Assembly (NCBI GenBank): GCA_964621185.1
Contig: CAZULM010000002.1
Coordinates: 124,001-188,000 of the forward strand
Source of the DNA: M3007 sp964621185
GTDB taxonomy: Bacteria; Bacteroidota; Bacteroidia; Chitinophagales; Saprospiraceae
DNA length: 64,000 nucleotides
Reading direction: 5' to 3'
Of the stretch, positions 52,087-60,399 are shown piece by piece; positions within the stretch are counted from its first letter, which is position 1, and the number at the start of each line of letters is the position of its first letter. The notes under the pieces are model-generated. The model was not told the origin of the DNA and did no database searches. It saw only the letters and a list, made by a program, of their open reading frames with translations. A program made the position numbers and the translations under genes.

Positions 52087-52842
52087 ATGACTTTCCGGGA
52101 ATGGCTCTTCCCGTTCAGCCAGGAATCCAAGGCTGCTGAACGGTACACGGTGCTTCGCGCCGCGCCGATCCTGAACACCATAGATCGGCTTTGCCTGCGC
52201 ATCGAGGAGCGCTTCCCCGACTCCGGCCTGTCGAAGGTATGCCGGGAGTTCCAGCAGTTGGCCATGCGTTCCGAAACTTTGGTCGGCAAGCTTGCCGGCC
52301 CGATCTGGCCTGTCAGGGTTGTTGCCATTTTGGCAGCTTTGTTGCTCTTGGCCCTTTTTTCTTTTGCTTCTTACCAGGTGGTGCAAAATTTCCAGTTTGG
52401 CAGGGAGGGCATGGCGGAGCTGTTGCAAGCCAGCGAATCGGTAGTGAACGAGCTGATATTTTTGTGCCTGGCGCTGTATTTTTTGGTCGGCCTGGAAGCG
52501 CGGCTCAAGCGCAGCTCCTCGCTCAAGGCGCTGCACCACCTGCGCAGCGTGGCGCATATTGTCGATATGCACCAACTGACCAAAGACCCTTCGCACCAGT
52601 TGGTAAAAATAAAGGACACGGAATCGTCTCCCGTCAGGGCGATGAGCCGCGAAGAACTGGTGCGCTACCTCGACTATTGCGCCGAGATACTGTCGCTCAA
52701 TGCCAAGATCGGCGCCCTGTTCGCGCAGAATGTGGACGACACGGTGGTGCTCAGCGCCGTGAACGACCTGGAGTCCCTCACCCAGGGTTTGTCGGCAAAA
52801 ATCTGGCAAAAGATCATGATCTTGGATTTGTCGGATGGCTGA
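52087..52842 (+). CDS. Two-TM membrane protein of unknown function
   Basis: 251 residues. A cytoplasmic N-terminal helix-rich part (about 1-78) leads to two TM helices (about 79-100 and 120-140, WPVRVVAILAALLLLALFSF and ELIFLCLALYFLVGLEARLK), then a C-terminal soluble part (ARLKRSSSLKALHHLRSVAHIVDMHQLTKDPS) seen in conserved Bacteroidota proteins of this arrangement. No enzyme motif. It is the second gene of a pair with the 102-residue protein at 51772. Confidence 0.7.
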   Translation: MTFREWLFPFSQESKAAERYTVLRAAPILNTIDRLCLRIEERFPDSGLSKVCREFQQLAMRSETLVGKLAGPIWPVRVVAILAALLLLALFSFASYQVVQNFQFGREGMAELLQASESVVNELIFLCLALYFLVGLEARLKRSSSLKALHHLRSVAHIVDMHQLTKDPSHQLVKIKDTESSPVRAMSREELVRYLDYCAEILSLNAKIGALFAQNVDDTVVLSAVNDLESLTQGLSAKIWQKIMILDLSDG

Positions 52843-53290
52843 CAGCTTGAGGCAATGCAGCCTTGGGCCAAAGCAACGGTCAAATGTTAAAGGTAAAAGG
52901 TTGTTGAGAAATGTCAAATATTCGCCGTTTGTTTGTCCTCCGTTTCGCTCCAAAAAGTCTGCTACATCGGAGACAATACAGGCCAATTTTTATGCGGCAA
53001 AGGCCGTTTTTGGCAAGGGATTTTGCAAGTTTTGACCACTTTTTGTGTTGAAAAGCGCTTTTTTTGCGAATTATTAAAAAATAATTTGTTATCAAAAAAG
53101 CATTTTCTAACTTTGTGCGCCTCTTTTCCTCAAGTACCGATCGCTTTTTTTAGCGTACAATAACGAACCAGGAAAGTCGCAGCGTAGGGCGAGTAACCCG
53201 TCAAAATAATCCGCTCGTTGTATCCGCTGTAGATTGTTCAACAATTTGAGGCACGGCAATCGCTGATTCGCCTGGTAAACACCAACCTAT
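52843..53290 (+). other. 448-bp gap with the promoter and long leader of the M23 gene
   Basis: The only clear signal is the promoter: TTG (53086-53088), 19 bp, TAACTTTG (53108-53115). Transcription would start near 53122, leaving a 5' leader of about 165 nt. The rest shows no gene; no strong stem is evident. Confidence 0.6.
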
Positions 53291-54274
53291 ATGGGCAGGA
53301 AAGAAAAGTTTATTTACAACATTCACACCCTTACCTACGAAAAAGTAGTTGTACCAATAAAAACCCGCATCTGGCAAGCCTTCGGCTTTTTTTCCGTCGT
53401 GATGGTCACCTCGCTTGCCATGCTTTCTGTCTTCTACAGCATTTTCCCCTCGCCGCGCGAAGCGGACCTCATGCGGGAAATTGAGCAAATGGAATCCAAG
53501 TACAAACAGATGGGCGAGCAAGTGGCCGTTATGTCCAAAGTGCTCGAAAACATCCAAGACCGCGATGCCAGCGTGCACCGCATGGTGTTCGGCATGGACC
53601 CGATCGACCAGGATGTCTGGACGGCAGGCGTGGGCGGCCACGAGGCGCACCCGGAACTGGAAGCCTTCAAATACGGCGGCATGGCCATCGGCGATGCTTT
53701 GGGCAAGATCGACCAGCTCAGCCGCCAATTGGCCATTCAAAGCAAATCTTTGGACACTATCCAGAACCTCGCCAAAAACCAGGACAAGATGCTGTCTTCC
53801 ATCCCGAGCGTGAAGCCGGTGCGCGAAGACAAGCTGCAAAAGAGCATCGGCACCCTCTCCGGCTTCGGATACCGCATCCACCCGGTGTATAAATTCAAGA
53901 AATTCCACGCCGGCCTCGATTTCCCGGCCCGCACCGGCACGGCCATCCAAGCCCCCGGCGACGGCGTCGTGGTAGAAACCGGCTGGCACCAGGGCTACGG
54001 CAACTGCGTGAAGATCAGCCACGGCTACGGCTACGAAACGCTGTACGGTCACATGAACCGCATCAACGTCAAAGTGGGCCAAAAGGTGACCAAAGGCCAA
54101 AAGATCGGCGAAGTGGGCGATACCGGCCTGTCAACCGCCCCGCACCTGCACTACGAAGTGCACTACAAGGGCAACCCGATCAACCCCATCAATTTCTGCA
54201 TGGACAACCTGACGCCGCAAGAATACCAGCTGATGGTGGCAGCGTCGCAGAAAGCCAACCAGTCGCTGGATTGA
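53291..54274 (+). CDS. M23-family metallopeptidase with N-terminal membrane anchor
   Basis: 327 residues: cytoplasmic tail (about 1-28), TM (about 32-52, FGFFSVVMVTSLAMLSVFYSIF), a coiled coil (EADLMREIEQMESKYKQMGEQVAVMSKVLENI, about 58-90), then the LytM domain with FHAGLDFPARTG (HxxxD) and APHLHYEVHYKG (HxH). It is anchored in the inner membrane and cleaves or helps cleave peptidoglycan. Own promoter with a long leader. A C-terminal helix rich in Gln/Asn completes it. Confidence 0.92.
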   Translation: MGRKEKFIYNIHTLTYEKVVVPIKTRIWQAFGFFSVVMVTSLAMLSVFYSIFPSPREADLMREIEQMESKYKQMGEQVAVMSKVLENIQDRDASVHRMVFGMDPIDQDVWTAGVGGHEAHPELEAFKYGGMAIGDALGKIDQLSRQLAIQSKSLDTIQNLAKNQDKMLSSIPSVKPVREDKLQKSIGTLSGFGYRIHPVYKFKKFHAGLDFPARTGTAIQAPGDGVVVETGWHQGYGNCVKISHGYGYETLYGHMNRINVKVGQKVTKGQKIGEVGDTGLSTAPHLHYEVHYKGNPINPINFCMDNLTPQEYQLMVAASQKANQSLD

Positions 54275-54362
54275 GCGACCATACCACAGTGAAATTTTCC
54301 GAATCGGAACGATAAACAGCAGTATTTGGGGGCGCAAGAGCGCTCCCTTTTTTTTCTGGCGC

Positions 54363-55772
54363 ATGCAAATACTCAACAGGCTTTGGGCGATATTGGCTGG
54401 CAATAACCTTTGGCTGCTTGCTGTAGTCGTGCTCGCTGCGGCATTTCGTGTATGGCTGAGCAGTACCCATGACTACTTGCACGAATGGGATGAGCGTTAC
54501 CACGCCCTTGTTGCCAAAAACTTGTTGCTGCACCCATTGAAACCAACCCTGTACGAAACGCCGCTTACTGACTATGATTTCCGGGAGTGGGCTTACAACC
54601 ATATATGGCTTAGTAAACCGCCCTTGCCGCTTTGGATGATGGCGCTGAGTTTGAAATGCTGGGGCTTGACGGAGTGGGCCGTGCGTTTTCCCTCCATTTT
54701 GTTTTCATTAGGCAGCGTATTCCTTACCTATAAAATCGGGCAGCATTTATTCGACCGAAAGGTTGGACTTTGGGCTGCATTTTTCCATGCCATTCATGGG
54801 CTAAGCCTTGAGGTCGCTGCCGGAAGGTATTCTTCTGACCATGTAGAAACCATGTTCCTGTTTTGCATGAGCCTGGGGATGTGGGCGATGCTGCGGTATT
54901 TCAACCAAAACAGCGCCATTGCTTACCGAAAATACGCTTTTTTGTTGGGCATTGTGACGGGCTTGGCATTTATGTGCAAATGGACGGCTGTTTTGATGCT
55001 TCCCGTCCTTTGGGCCGCCCTGGTATTTTGCATGGGCAAGAAAATGCTGTGGCAAGGGCTGAAAGACAGCTTTTTTTATGCCTTGGGCTTGACGTTGACG
55101 GCTGCGCCCTGGCTTATCTTTATTGTGGCGCGGTATCCTCAAGAAGCAAATTTTATCCTGCACGGGATGTTCTCCCCGGTGCAGGATGTGATTCAAGGGC
55201 ATAGTGGCGCCTGGTATTTCTATGTGGCCGAGACCCGGATAATGTTTGGTGAGCTGGTTTATTTGCCCATGCTTTGGATTTGCTGGCTTGCCATGAAGCG
55301 CCGAAGGCTCGGCAGGTCGGTATTGTTTTGCTGGGTTTTTATTCCAATAATACTGCTCTCTATGGCGGCGACAAAGCGGCCCAATTACCTATTGGTGGCA
55401 GCCCCGGCGTTCTTCTTGCTGACCGCGCTTTTTATGCGGTTGATCAAACAAAAATATCAACAATTCAACCTTGGCCGCTTGGTCTGGCTGGCATTATTGC
55501 TTTTGCCTATTCGGTATTCAATCGAAAGGACGAAAGTGTTTTCAAATGGGGAAACCAGCCCAATTTGGGCAACGGCGCTCAAAGAATTGGCAAACAGGAA
55601 AGACTTAGACCCAGGCAAAACGTTGATCTTCAATGATCAGCATTACATAGAAGCCATGTTTTACACAGGGTGTACCGCATACAGCTGGATCCCCATCGAA
55701 AAAGTGCGCGAACTGAAGGCGGCAGGATGGCAAATACTTGAGCCCAAAGATGGGAAGTATGTGCCGTGGTAA
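54363..55772 (+). CDS. GT39-like (PMT/ArnT-type) membrane glycosyltransferase
   Basis: 469 residues, about 11 TM helices. The GT39 signature is HEWDERYHALVAKNLL after TM1 (the D-E pair of the catalytic loop) and the following KPPLPLWMMALSLKCWGLTEWAVRFPSIL. These enzymes transfer sugar from polyprenyl-phosphate to lipid, protein or polysaccharide on the periplasmic side. Acceptor unknown. It is 88 bp downstream of the M23 gene. Confidence 0.88.
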   Translation: MQILNRLWAILAGNNLWLLAVVVLAAAFRVWLSSTHDYLHEWDERYHALVAKNLLLHPLKPTLYETPLTDYDFREWAYNHIWLSKPPLPLWMMALSLKCWGLTEWAVRFPSILFSLGSVFLTYKIGQHLFDRKVGLWAAFFHAIHGLSLEVAAGRYSSDHVETMFLFCMSLGMWAMLRYFNQNSAIAYRKYAFLLGIVTGLAFMCKWTAVLMLPVLWAALVFCMGKKMLWQGLKDSFFYALGLTLTAAPWLIFIVARYPQEANFILHGMFSPVQDVIQGHSGAWYFYVAETRIMFGELVYLPMLWICWLAMKRRRLGRSVLFCWVFIPIILLSMAATKRPNYLLVAAPAFFLLTALFMRLIKQKYQQFNLGRLVWLALLLLPIRYSIERTKVFSNGETSPIWATALKELANRKDLDPGKTLIFNDQHYIEAMFYTGCTAYSWIPIEKVRELKAAGWQILEPKDGKYVPW

Positions 55773-55774
55773 AG

Positions 55775-56443
55775 TTAGGCGACCTCAGCCTCCCCCGGGT
55801 TCAACAGCGCATCCCACACCACATCCTCCGGCGCCTTCGCTTCCAGCTCGATGCGCTCGCCCGACATCGGGTGCTCGAACATCAGTTTCCAGGCATGGAG
55901 GTGTATGGAGCGGTCGGGGTTGCCGCGCCGGGCGCCGTATTTCACGTCGCCTTTTATGGGGCAGCCCATGGCCGCTAATTGCACCCGTATCTGGTGGTGC
56001 TTGCCTGTAAGCGGCTTTATTTCAAGGAGGTAATAGTTTTTGCTCTTGCCAACAAGCTTGTATTCCAGTTCGGAGCGCTCTGTGTCGGGCTTTTCTTCCG
56101 TACTGGCAAAGGCGATGTTCTTCGACTGGTTTTTTGAGAGGAAGTGCAGCAGGGTGCCCGATTCCTGGGGCGGCTCGTTCTGCACCACGGCCAAGTAGGT
56201 TTTTTCCACCGTCCGGTTGCGGAACTGGTCGGTAAGCGCCGTCATCACGGCTTTGGTTTTGGCGAACAGCGCGATGCCGCTCACGGGCCGGTCGAGGCGG
56301 TTGACTAAGTGCACCTTGCGGCGGCAGCGTTTTTCCACCATGTCGAGCAGGCACTCGTCGCCTGTTTTGTCAGGCTGGGAGGCCAGTCCGGGAGGCTTGT
56401 TGCAGGCGATGAACAGGTCGTTGTGTATCAGAATATCGAGCAT
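55775..56443 (-). CDS. RluA-family pseudouridine synthase
   Basis: 222 residues. The catalytic Asp lies in VHLVNRLDRPVSGIALFAKT (HRLD-type motif, NRLDRPVSG here), preceded by the FIACNKPPGLASQ motif and followed by KPLTGKHHQIRVQLAAMGCPIKGDVKYG. There is no S4 domain, so it is the short RluA/TruC-like type. It isomerises uridine in rRNA or tRNA; which site is not clear. Third gene of the EamA-DUF4834-RluA operon. Confidence 0.92.
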   Translation of the reverse strand: MLDILIHNDLFIACNKPPGLASQPDKTGDECLLDMVEKRCRRKVHLVNRLDRPVSGIALFAKTKAVMTALTDQFRNRTVEKTYLAVVQNEPPQESGTLLHFLSKNQSKNIAFASTEEKPDTERSELEYKLVGKSKNYYLLEIKPLTGKHHQIRVQLAAMGCPIKGDVKYGARRGNPDRSIHLHAWKLMFEHPMSGERIELEAKAPEDVVWDALLNPGEAEVA

Positions 56444-56449
56444 GGCATT

Positions 56450-56620
56450 TTATTTAAGTTCTTCGTAATCAATGTATTCGCCATCGTCGTCATCGTCGCG
56501 GCGCTGTATTTTTGATTTTTTCTCGGGGCCGGGTGGCATGGGCGTGCTGGCGAAAAAGGGTTTTATGGCCTGGTAGAGCCAAATTATTGCCAGTATTGTG
56601 AATAGCCATTTTAAAAGCAT
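56450..56620 (-). CDS. Small acidic-tailed membrane protein (DUF4834-like)
   Basis: 56 residues: an N-terminal TM helix (LLKWLFTILAIIWLYQAI), a basic/Pro-rich linker and an acidic tail RRDDDDDGEYIDYEELK. The GEYIDYEE ending is the mark of the Bacteroidota DUF4834 family, though this copy is shorter than usual. It fits the gap between RluA (6 bp) and EamA (12 bp) with the same strand, so it is translated from one operon. Function unknown. Confidence 0.75.
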   Translation of the reverse strand: MLLKWLFTILAIIWLYQAIKPFFASTPMPPGPEKKSKIQRRDDDDDGEYIDYEELK

Positions 56621-56632
56621 TGTGATTGATTT

Positions 56633-57526
56633 TTATCGCCCCTTTCGCTCAAAATAATATTTCAAGAAAGGGTGACTGAACACCGCCACCAGGATAATGA
56701 CCATGCCTATATAAAAGTTGGGGTCCAGGTCTTTGTCTTCCCGGAACAGCAGCGCTGCCAGTAGAACACCGTAAACAGGCTCAAGGTTGATGGTGAGGTT
56801 GGCGGCAAAGGCGGAAATATGGCGCATTGCCTGCAGCGACAGGTAATAAGGCAACAATGTGCACACCAAAACCAGTACCAGCAACCATGCCCAATCTTCA
56901 GCACCTGGCAGGACGCGGGTTTCTGGCGATTGCCAAAGCAAAAAGGGCAAAACGAGCGAACAGATGCATGTGGCGGCGAACAGTTCCACGATGCTGATCA
57001 CCAATGGGGGCGGCGGCTGGTGGTCCAGCACTTTTTTGTTCATCGAGGAAAACAGCGCCCCGAGCATGGCGCCAAAGGTGCCCACGCCAAAGCCAATGCG
57101 CATGTCCCAATCGATGTTGCCCACTACCAGCGCCATGCCGGGCAGAATCAGGATGCCCAGCCCGAGCTCGTACCAGTTTACTTTTTTCCGGAGCAGCGCC
57201 GGTTCTATCAGGGCGGCAAAAAAAGAGGTGGTTGCCATAGTCGCCACGGCCACGGACGCATTGGAGAGCTTGATGGCCCCGTAAAAGCACATCCAGTGCA
57301 GCCCCACCAACAACCCTATCACGAACAGACGGGAAAACATCTGGCGGTTAAGCCCGTTCCATTGCTTTCTGGGTATGAGGAAATAAAGGAAAAACGTGGC
57401 CAACAACACGCGCCACCACACCAAAGGCACCGCTTTCAGGGAAATAAGTTTGCCTAAAATGGCGGTAAAGCCCCAAATAAATACGCAGAAGTGCAGGTAA
57501 AAATAGGCGCGGAGCTTGTCGTTCAT
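56633..57526 (-). CDS. EamA-family (DMT) transporter
   Basis: 297 residues with ten predicted TM helices in two EamA repeats. YFYLHFCVFIWGFTAILGKLISLKAVPLVWWRVLLA is the first repeat start and MGVLLAALLFREDKDL near the end the second repeat. Exports or imports a small metabolite; substrate unknown. The ATG at 57526 is used; the longer open frame runs into the divergent acyltransferase gene. First gene of the operon. Confidence 0.92.
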   Translation of the reverse strand: MNDKLRAYFYLHFCVFIWGFTAILGKLISLKAVPLVWWRVLLATFFLYFLIPRKQWNGLNRQMFSRLFVIGLLVGLHWMCFYGAIKLSNASVAVATMATTSFFAALIEPALLRKKVNWYELGLGILILPGMALVVGNIDWDMRIGFGVGTFGAMLGALFSSMNKKVLDHQPPPPLVISIVELFAATCICSLVLPFLLWQSPETRVLPGAEDWAWLLVLVLVCTLLPYYLSLQAMRHISAFAANLTINLEPVYGVLLAALLFREDKDLDPNFYIGMVIILVAVFSHPFLKYYFERKGR

Positions 57527-57590
57527 GCCGCAAAAGTACGCGACTTGTTTCCTACCTTCGCTGTATAATTGCATTTCAAAACGATCGTAC

Positions 57591-58139
57591 ATGTTCCGCT
57601 GGATCAGCAAATTTATCCTTTGGGCCCTTGGCTGGAAAATAACGGGCCAGTACCCGCACCATTTGTCGAAAGTCGTCATCGCCGTTGCCCCGCACACTTC
57701 CACCTGGGATTTCCCCATCGGGGTGCTGGTGAACAGCGCAGGCCGCTGCAACGCCAACTATGTGGGCAAGCACACGCTGTTCCAGGGGCCTTTCGGATTT
57801 TTTTTCCGCTGGTTAGGCGGCATCCCGGTTGACCGCAGCAAGAACCACAATTTCGTATCGGCCACCGTTGAGGCTTTTCAGCGGGAAAAGCGCTTTCACC
57901 TTGTCATAGCGCCGGAGGGCACGCGGAAAAAAGTGGAGAAGCTCAAAACGGGGTTCTACCATATCGCCCGGCTGGCCGGTGTGCCGATTTGCCTCTGCAA
58001 GTTTGATTTTGCCCAAAAAGAAGTCTTTTTCGATCCCGTGCTTTTCCATCCGACCGCTGATGAGGCGGCGGACTTGGCGCATATATGGAATTATTTCAAG
58101 GGGGTGCGCGGGGGCAACCCGGGGCAGGGGATTGCCTGA
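57591..58139 (+). CDS. 1-acyl-glycerol-3-phosphate acyltransferase-like protein
   Basis: 182 residues. PlsC-type motifs: HTSTWD (HX4D, catalytic) at about 36-41, GPFGFFFRWLGGIPVDRSKNH (motif II), APEGTRKKVEKLKTGFYHIA (EGTR motif III) and GVPI (IV). The size suits the short, single-domain bacterial lysophospholipid acyltransferases. Substrate may be lysophosphatidic acid or an ornithine-lipid-type acceptor. Divergent from the EamA gene; the ATG at 57591 follows a TACCTTCG stretch. Confidence 0.9.
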   Translation: MFRWISKFILWALGWKITGQYPHHLSKVVIAVAPHTSTWDFPIGVLVNSAGRCNANYVGKHTLFQGPFGFFFRWLGGIPVDRSKNHNFVSATVEAFQREKRFHLVIAPEGTRKKVEKLKTGFYHIARLAGVPICLCKFDFAQKEVFFDPVLFHPTADEAADLAHIWNYFKGVRGGNPGQGIA

Positions 58140-58202
58140 GGGCTGCACATGCCAGGATTTTAGTCGTTTGCGAGATTTTCAGGAGCGCGGCGCTCGAGCG
58201 GC

Positions 58203-59594
58203 CTACTTCTTTTTCATCTCCGCGTAATATTTGTAAAAATACGGGATGGTCTCAATGCCCTTGTAAAAATTGAACAGCCCGTAATGCTCGTTGGGCGAGT
58301 GGATGTCGTCGGAGTCGAGGCCGAAGCCCATGAGCACCGATTTGGCGTTCAGCACCTGGTCGAACATGGCCACGATGGGGATGCTGCCGCCGCCGCGCTG
58401 TGGCAGGGGCTTTTTGCCGAATGCTTGCTCCATCGCTTTTTCGGCGGCTTTGTATTCCACAGAATTGGTGGGCACCACCACCGGATAGCCGCCGTGGTGG
58501 GCCGTCACCTTTACTTTTACCGACTTGGGCGCCAGACCCTCAAAGTGTTTTTGGAACAGCTTCTCTATCTTTTTCGGGTCTTGGTCGGGCACTAAGCGCA
58601 TCGATATTTTGGCGAAAGCTTTGGAGGGCAACACGGTTTTGGCGCCTTCGCCGATGTACCCGCCCCAGATGCCGTTGACATCCAACGTCGGGCGGATTCC
58701 CGTATGCTCAATAGTTGTGTAGCCTTTTTCGCCCATCAATTCGGAAACACCCAGGTCTTTCATGTATTTTTTTGCGTCGAAAGGCGCTGCGTTCATCATT
58801 TTGCGCTCTTTGCCGCTCACTTTTTCCACGGCATCGTAAAAGCCTTTCACCGTGACGCGGCGCTTGCTGTCGTGCAGGGAAGATATCATGTCGCAAAGCA
58901 CGTTGATGGGGTTGGCCACCGCCCCTCCGTACACCCCGGAGTGCAGGTCTTTGTTAGGCCCTGTCACTTCTACTTCCATGTAGCAAAGCCCGCGCAGGCC
59001 CACGGTCAGGCTTGGTGTTTTATTGTCGATGATGCTGGTATCGGAGATGAGCACCACATCGCAGGCGAGTTTCTTTTTGTTTTCCTTGCAAAACTTCTCC
59101 AGGTTCTTGGAGCCGACCTCTTCCTCGCCTTCAATCATAAACTTGACGTTGCAGCCGAGGGTATTGGTCTTCATCATCATCTCAAAAGCCTTGACATGCA
59201 TAAAAACCTGGCCTTTGTCGTCGCAGGCGCCGCGGGCGAAGATGGCGCCATCGGGGTGCAGCTTGGTCTTTTTCACCACGGGCTCGAAGGGCGGGCTGTG
59301 CCACAGGTTTACCGGGTCGGCGGGCTGCACATCGTAGTGGCCATATACCAGCACGGTTGGCGCTTTTGAGCTTACTGTTTTTTCGCCGAAAACGATGGGG
59401 TGGCCGGCTGTTTTGCACACTTCCACGTTGTCAACGCCCACTGCTTTGAGGTGTTTTGCTGTGGCATCTGCCATGCGTTTCACGTCGCCGGCATATTTGG
59501 GGTCGGCGCTCACCGATGGGATGCGCAACAGTTCGAGCAGCTCATTCAAAAAGCGCTCTTTGTTCTTGTCGAGGTATGTCTTAAGTTCTTTCAT
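58203..59594 (-). CDS. M20-family dipeptidase (CNDP2-like)
   Basis: 463 residues. The dimetal site is readable: VYGHYDVQPAD, GACDDKGQ, EGEEEVGS, then the dimerisation domain with LRGLCYMEVEVTGPNKDLHSGVYGG (His of the lid) and RGGGSIPI in the C-terminal lobe. These enzymes cut dipeptides such as carnosine or Cys-Gly. The ATG at 59594 starts the helix MKELKTYLDKNKERFLNEL; the longer frame upstream crosses a GTTGGC-word hairpin. Confidence 0.95.
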   Translation of the reverse strand: MKELKTYLDKNKERFLNELLELLRIPSVSADPKYAGDVKRMADATAKHLKAVGVDNVEVCKTAGHPIVFGEKTVSSKAPTVLVYGHYDVQPADPVNLWHSPPFEPVVKKTKLHPDGAIFARGACDDKGQVFMHVKAFEMMMKTNTLGCNVKFMIEGEEEVGSKNLEKFCKENKKKLACDVVLISDTSIIDNKTPSLTVGLRGLCYMEVEVTGPNKDLHSGVYGGAVANPINVLCDMISSLHDSKRRVTVKGFYDAVEKVSGKERKMMNAAPFDAKKYMKDLGVSELMGEKGYTTIEHTGIRPTLDVNGIWGGYIGEGAKTVLPSKAFAKISMRLVPDQDPKKIEKLFQKHFEGLAPKSVKVKVTAHHGGYPVVVPTNSVEYKAAEKAMEQAFGKKPLPQRGGGSIPIVAMFDQVLNAKSVLMGFGLDSDDIHSPNEHYGLFNFYKGIETIPYFYKYYAEMKKK

Positions 59595-59602
59595 ATTTGA
59601 AT

Positions 59603-59787
59603 AGCTGTTGGCTCTTGGCCGTTGGCTGTTAGCTTTTAGCTGTTGGCAACACAAACATTTGAAAACACTTGGCATCCTTTTTACTTCAACCTAAAAGGTC
59701 GAAAAGGTATGGCTCAAGTGCTGGAGCTCAACGCGCAAATTGAAAAGCAATTTGTGCAGCCAAGGGCCAATGGCTAAGCGCCAACAG
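59603..59787. repeat. GTTGGCTGTTAGC-word inverted arrays
   Basis: Left array 59603-59649 is a run of TTGGCTGTTAGCTTTTAGC-type words; the right array 59758-59787 holds the reverse complement words (AGCCAAGGGCCAATGGCTAAG...GCCAACAG). They lie in the 303-bp gap upstream of the dipeptidase gene; the remaining sequence to 59897 shows no gene. Confidence 0.7.
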
Positions 59788-59897
59788 CGGATTTGCGCGA
59801 AGTTCCCGATTTATTTAATATTACGCCTTGAAAGGGCACAAATTTTTTCAGCGTGTCATTTTTTTGAGCCATTTCTGTTCACAAAAACCTTATTACA

Positions 59898-60257
59898 GTG
59901 ACTAAAACTTCGCGTTCTGTTTTCGTTTTCGGCATCTACTTGTTTGCCGTCGCCTTGCAACTGATCTTGGTGCCCAACCTTTTGCTGGGCATGTTCGGGC
60001 TTCCCGAGACTTCGGAAGTATGGATCAGGGTTGTGGGCTTGCTGGCTTTTGTTATCGGGTACTATTATGTGCAAAGTGCCCGTTCGGGGCTGGCAGCGTT
60101 TTTCCCTTTCACGGTGCATGGGCGGGTGCTGGCCTTTGTAAGTTTCACCGCTTTTTACCTGGCGGGCTGGGTAGCCGCGCCGATCATCATTTTTGCTGTA
60201 GTCGATCTTGCGGGGGCGGGCTGGACCTGGATGGCGATGCGCAGCGAGCGGGGCTGA
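59898..60257 (+). CDS. Small four-TM membrane protein, unknown
   Basis: 119 residues with four TM segments (about 9-27, 40-60, 72-90, 91-108). No known motif. It begins with GTG (an in-frame ATG is absent upstream before a stop). It is 142 bp upstream of the saccharopine-dehydrogenase-like gene and may share its transcript or not. Confidence 0.65.
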   Translation: MTKTSRSVFVFGIYLFAVALQLILVPNLLLGMFGLPETSEVWIRVVGLLAFVIGYYYVQSARSGLAAFFPFTVHGRVLAFVSFTAFYLAGWVAAPIIIFAVVDLAGAGWTWMAMRSERG

Positions 60258-60328
60258 ATTTTTGGGAAAACAAATTTCTGGCGCCTGGTGTCGTGGGCTT
60301 GTTTGATTGGCTACCTTTGCGGCTGTTT

Positions 60329-60399
60329 TATAGCCCTATCCTATCCAAATCAATATACTCCATCCTGAAAATCTTGTAAATCGCTGGAATCCAGGTATA
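60329..60399 (+). repeat. MITE-like element, copy G, ending at a start codon
   Basis: 71 bp from TATAGCCCTATCC to ATCCAGGTATA. Its second half (CTCCATCCTGAAAATC...AAATCGCTGGAATCC) matches F2 and copy E, so it is an internally shortened copy. The final A of the TATA is the A of the next gene's ATG. Confidence 0.6.
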
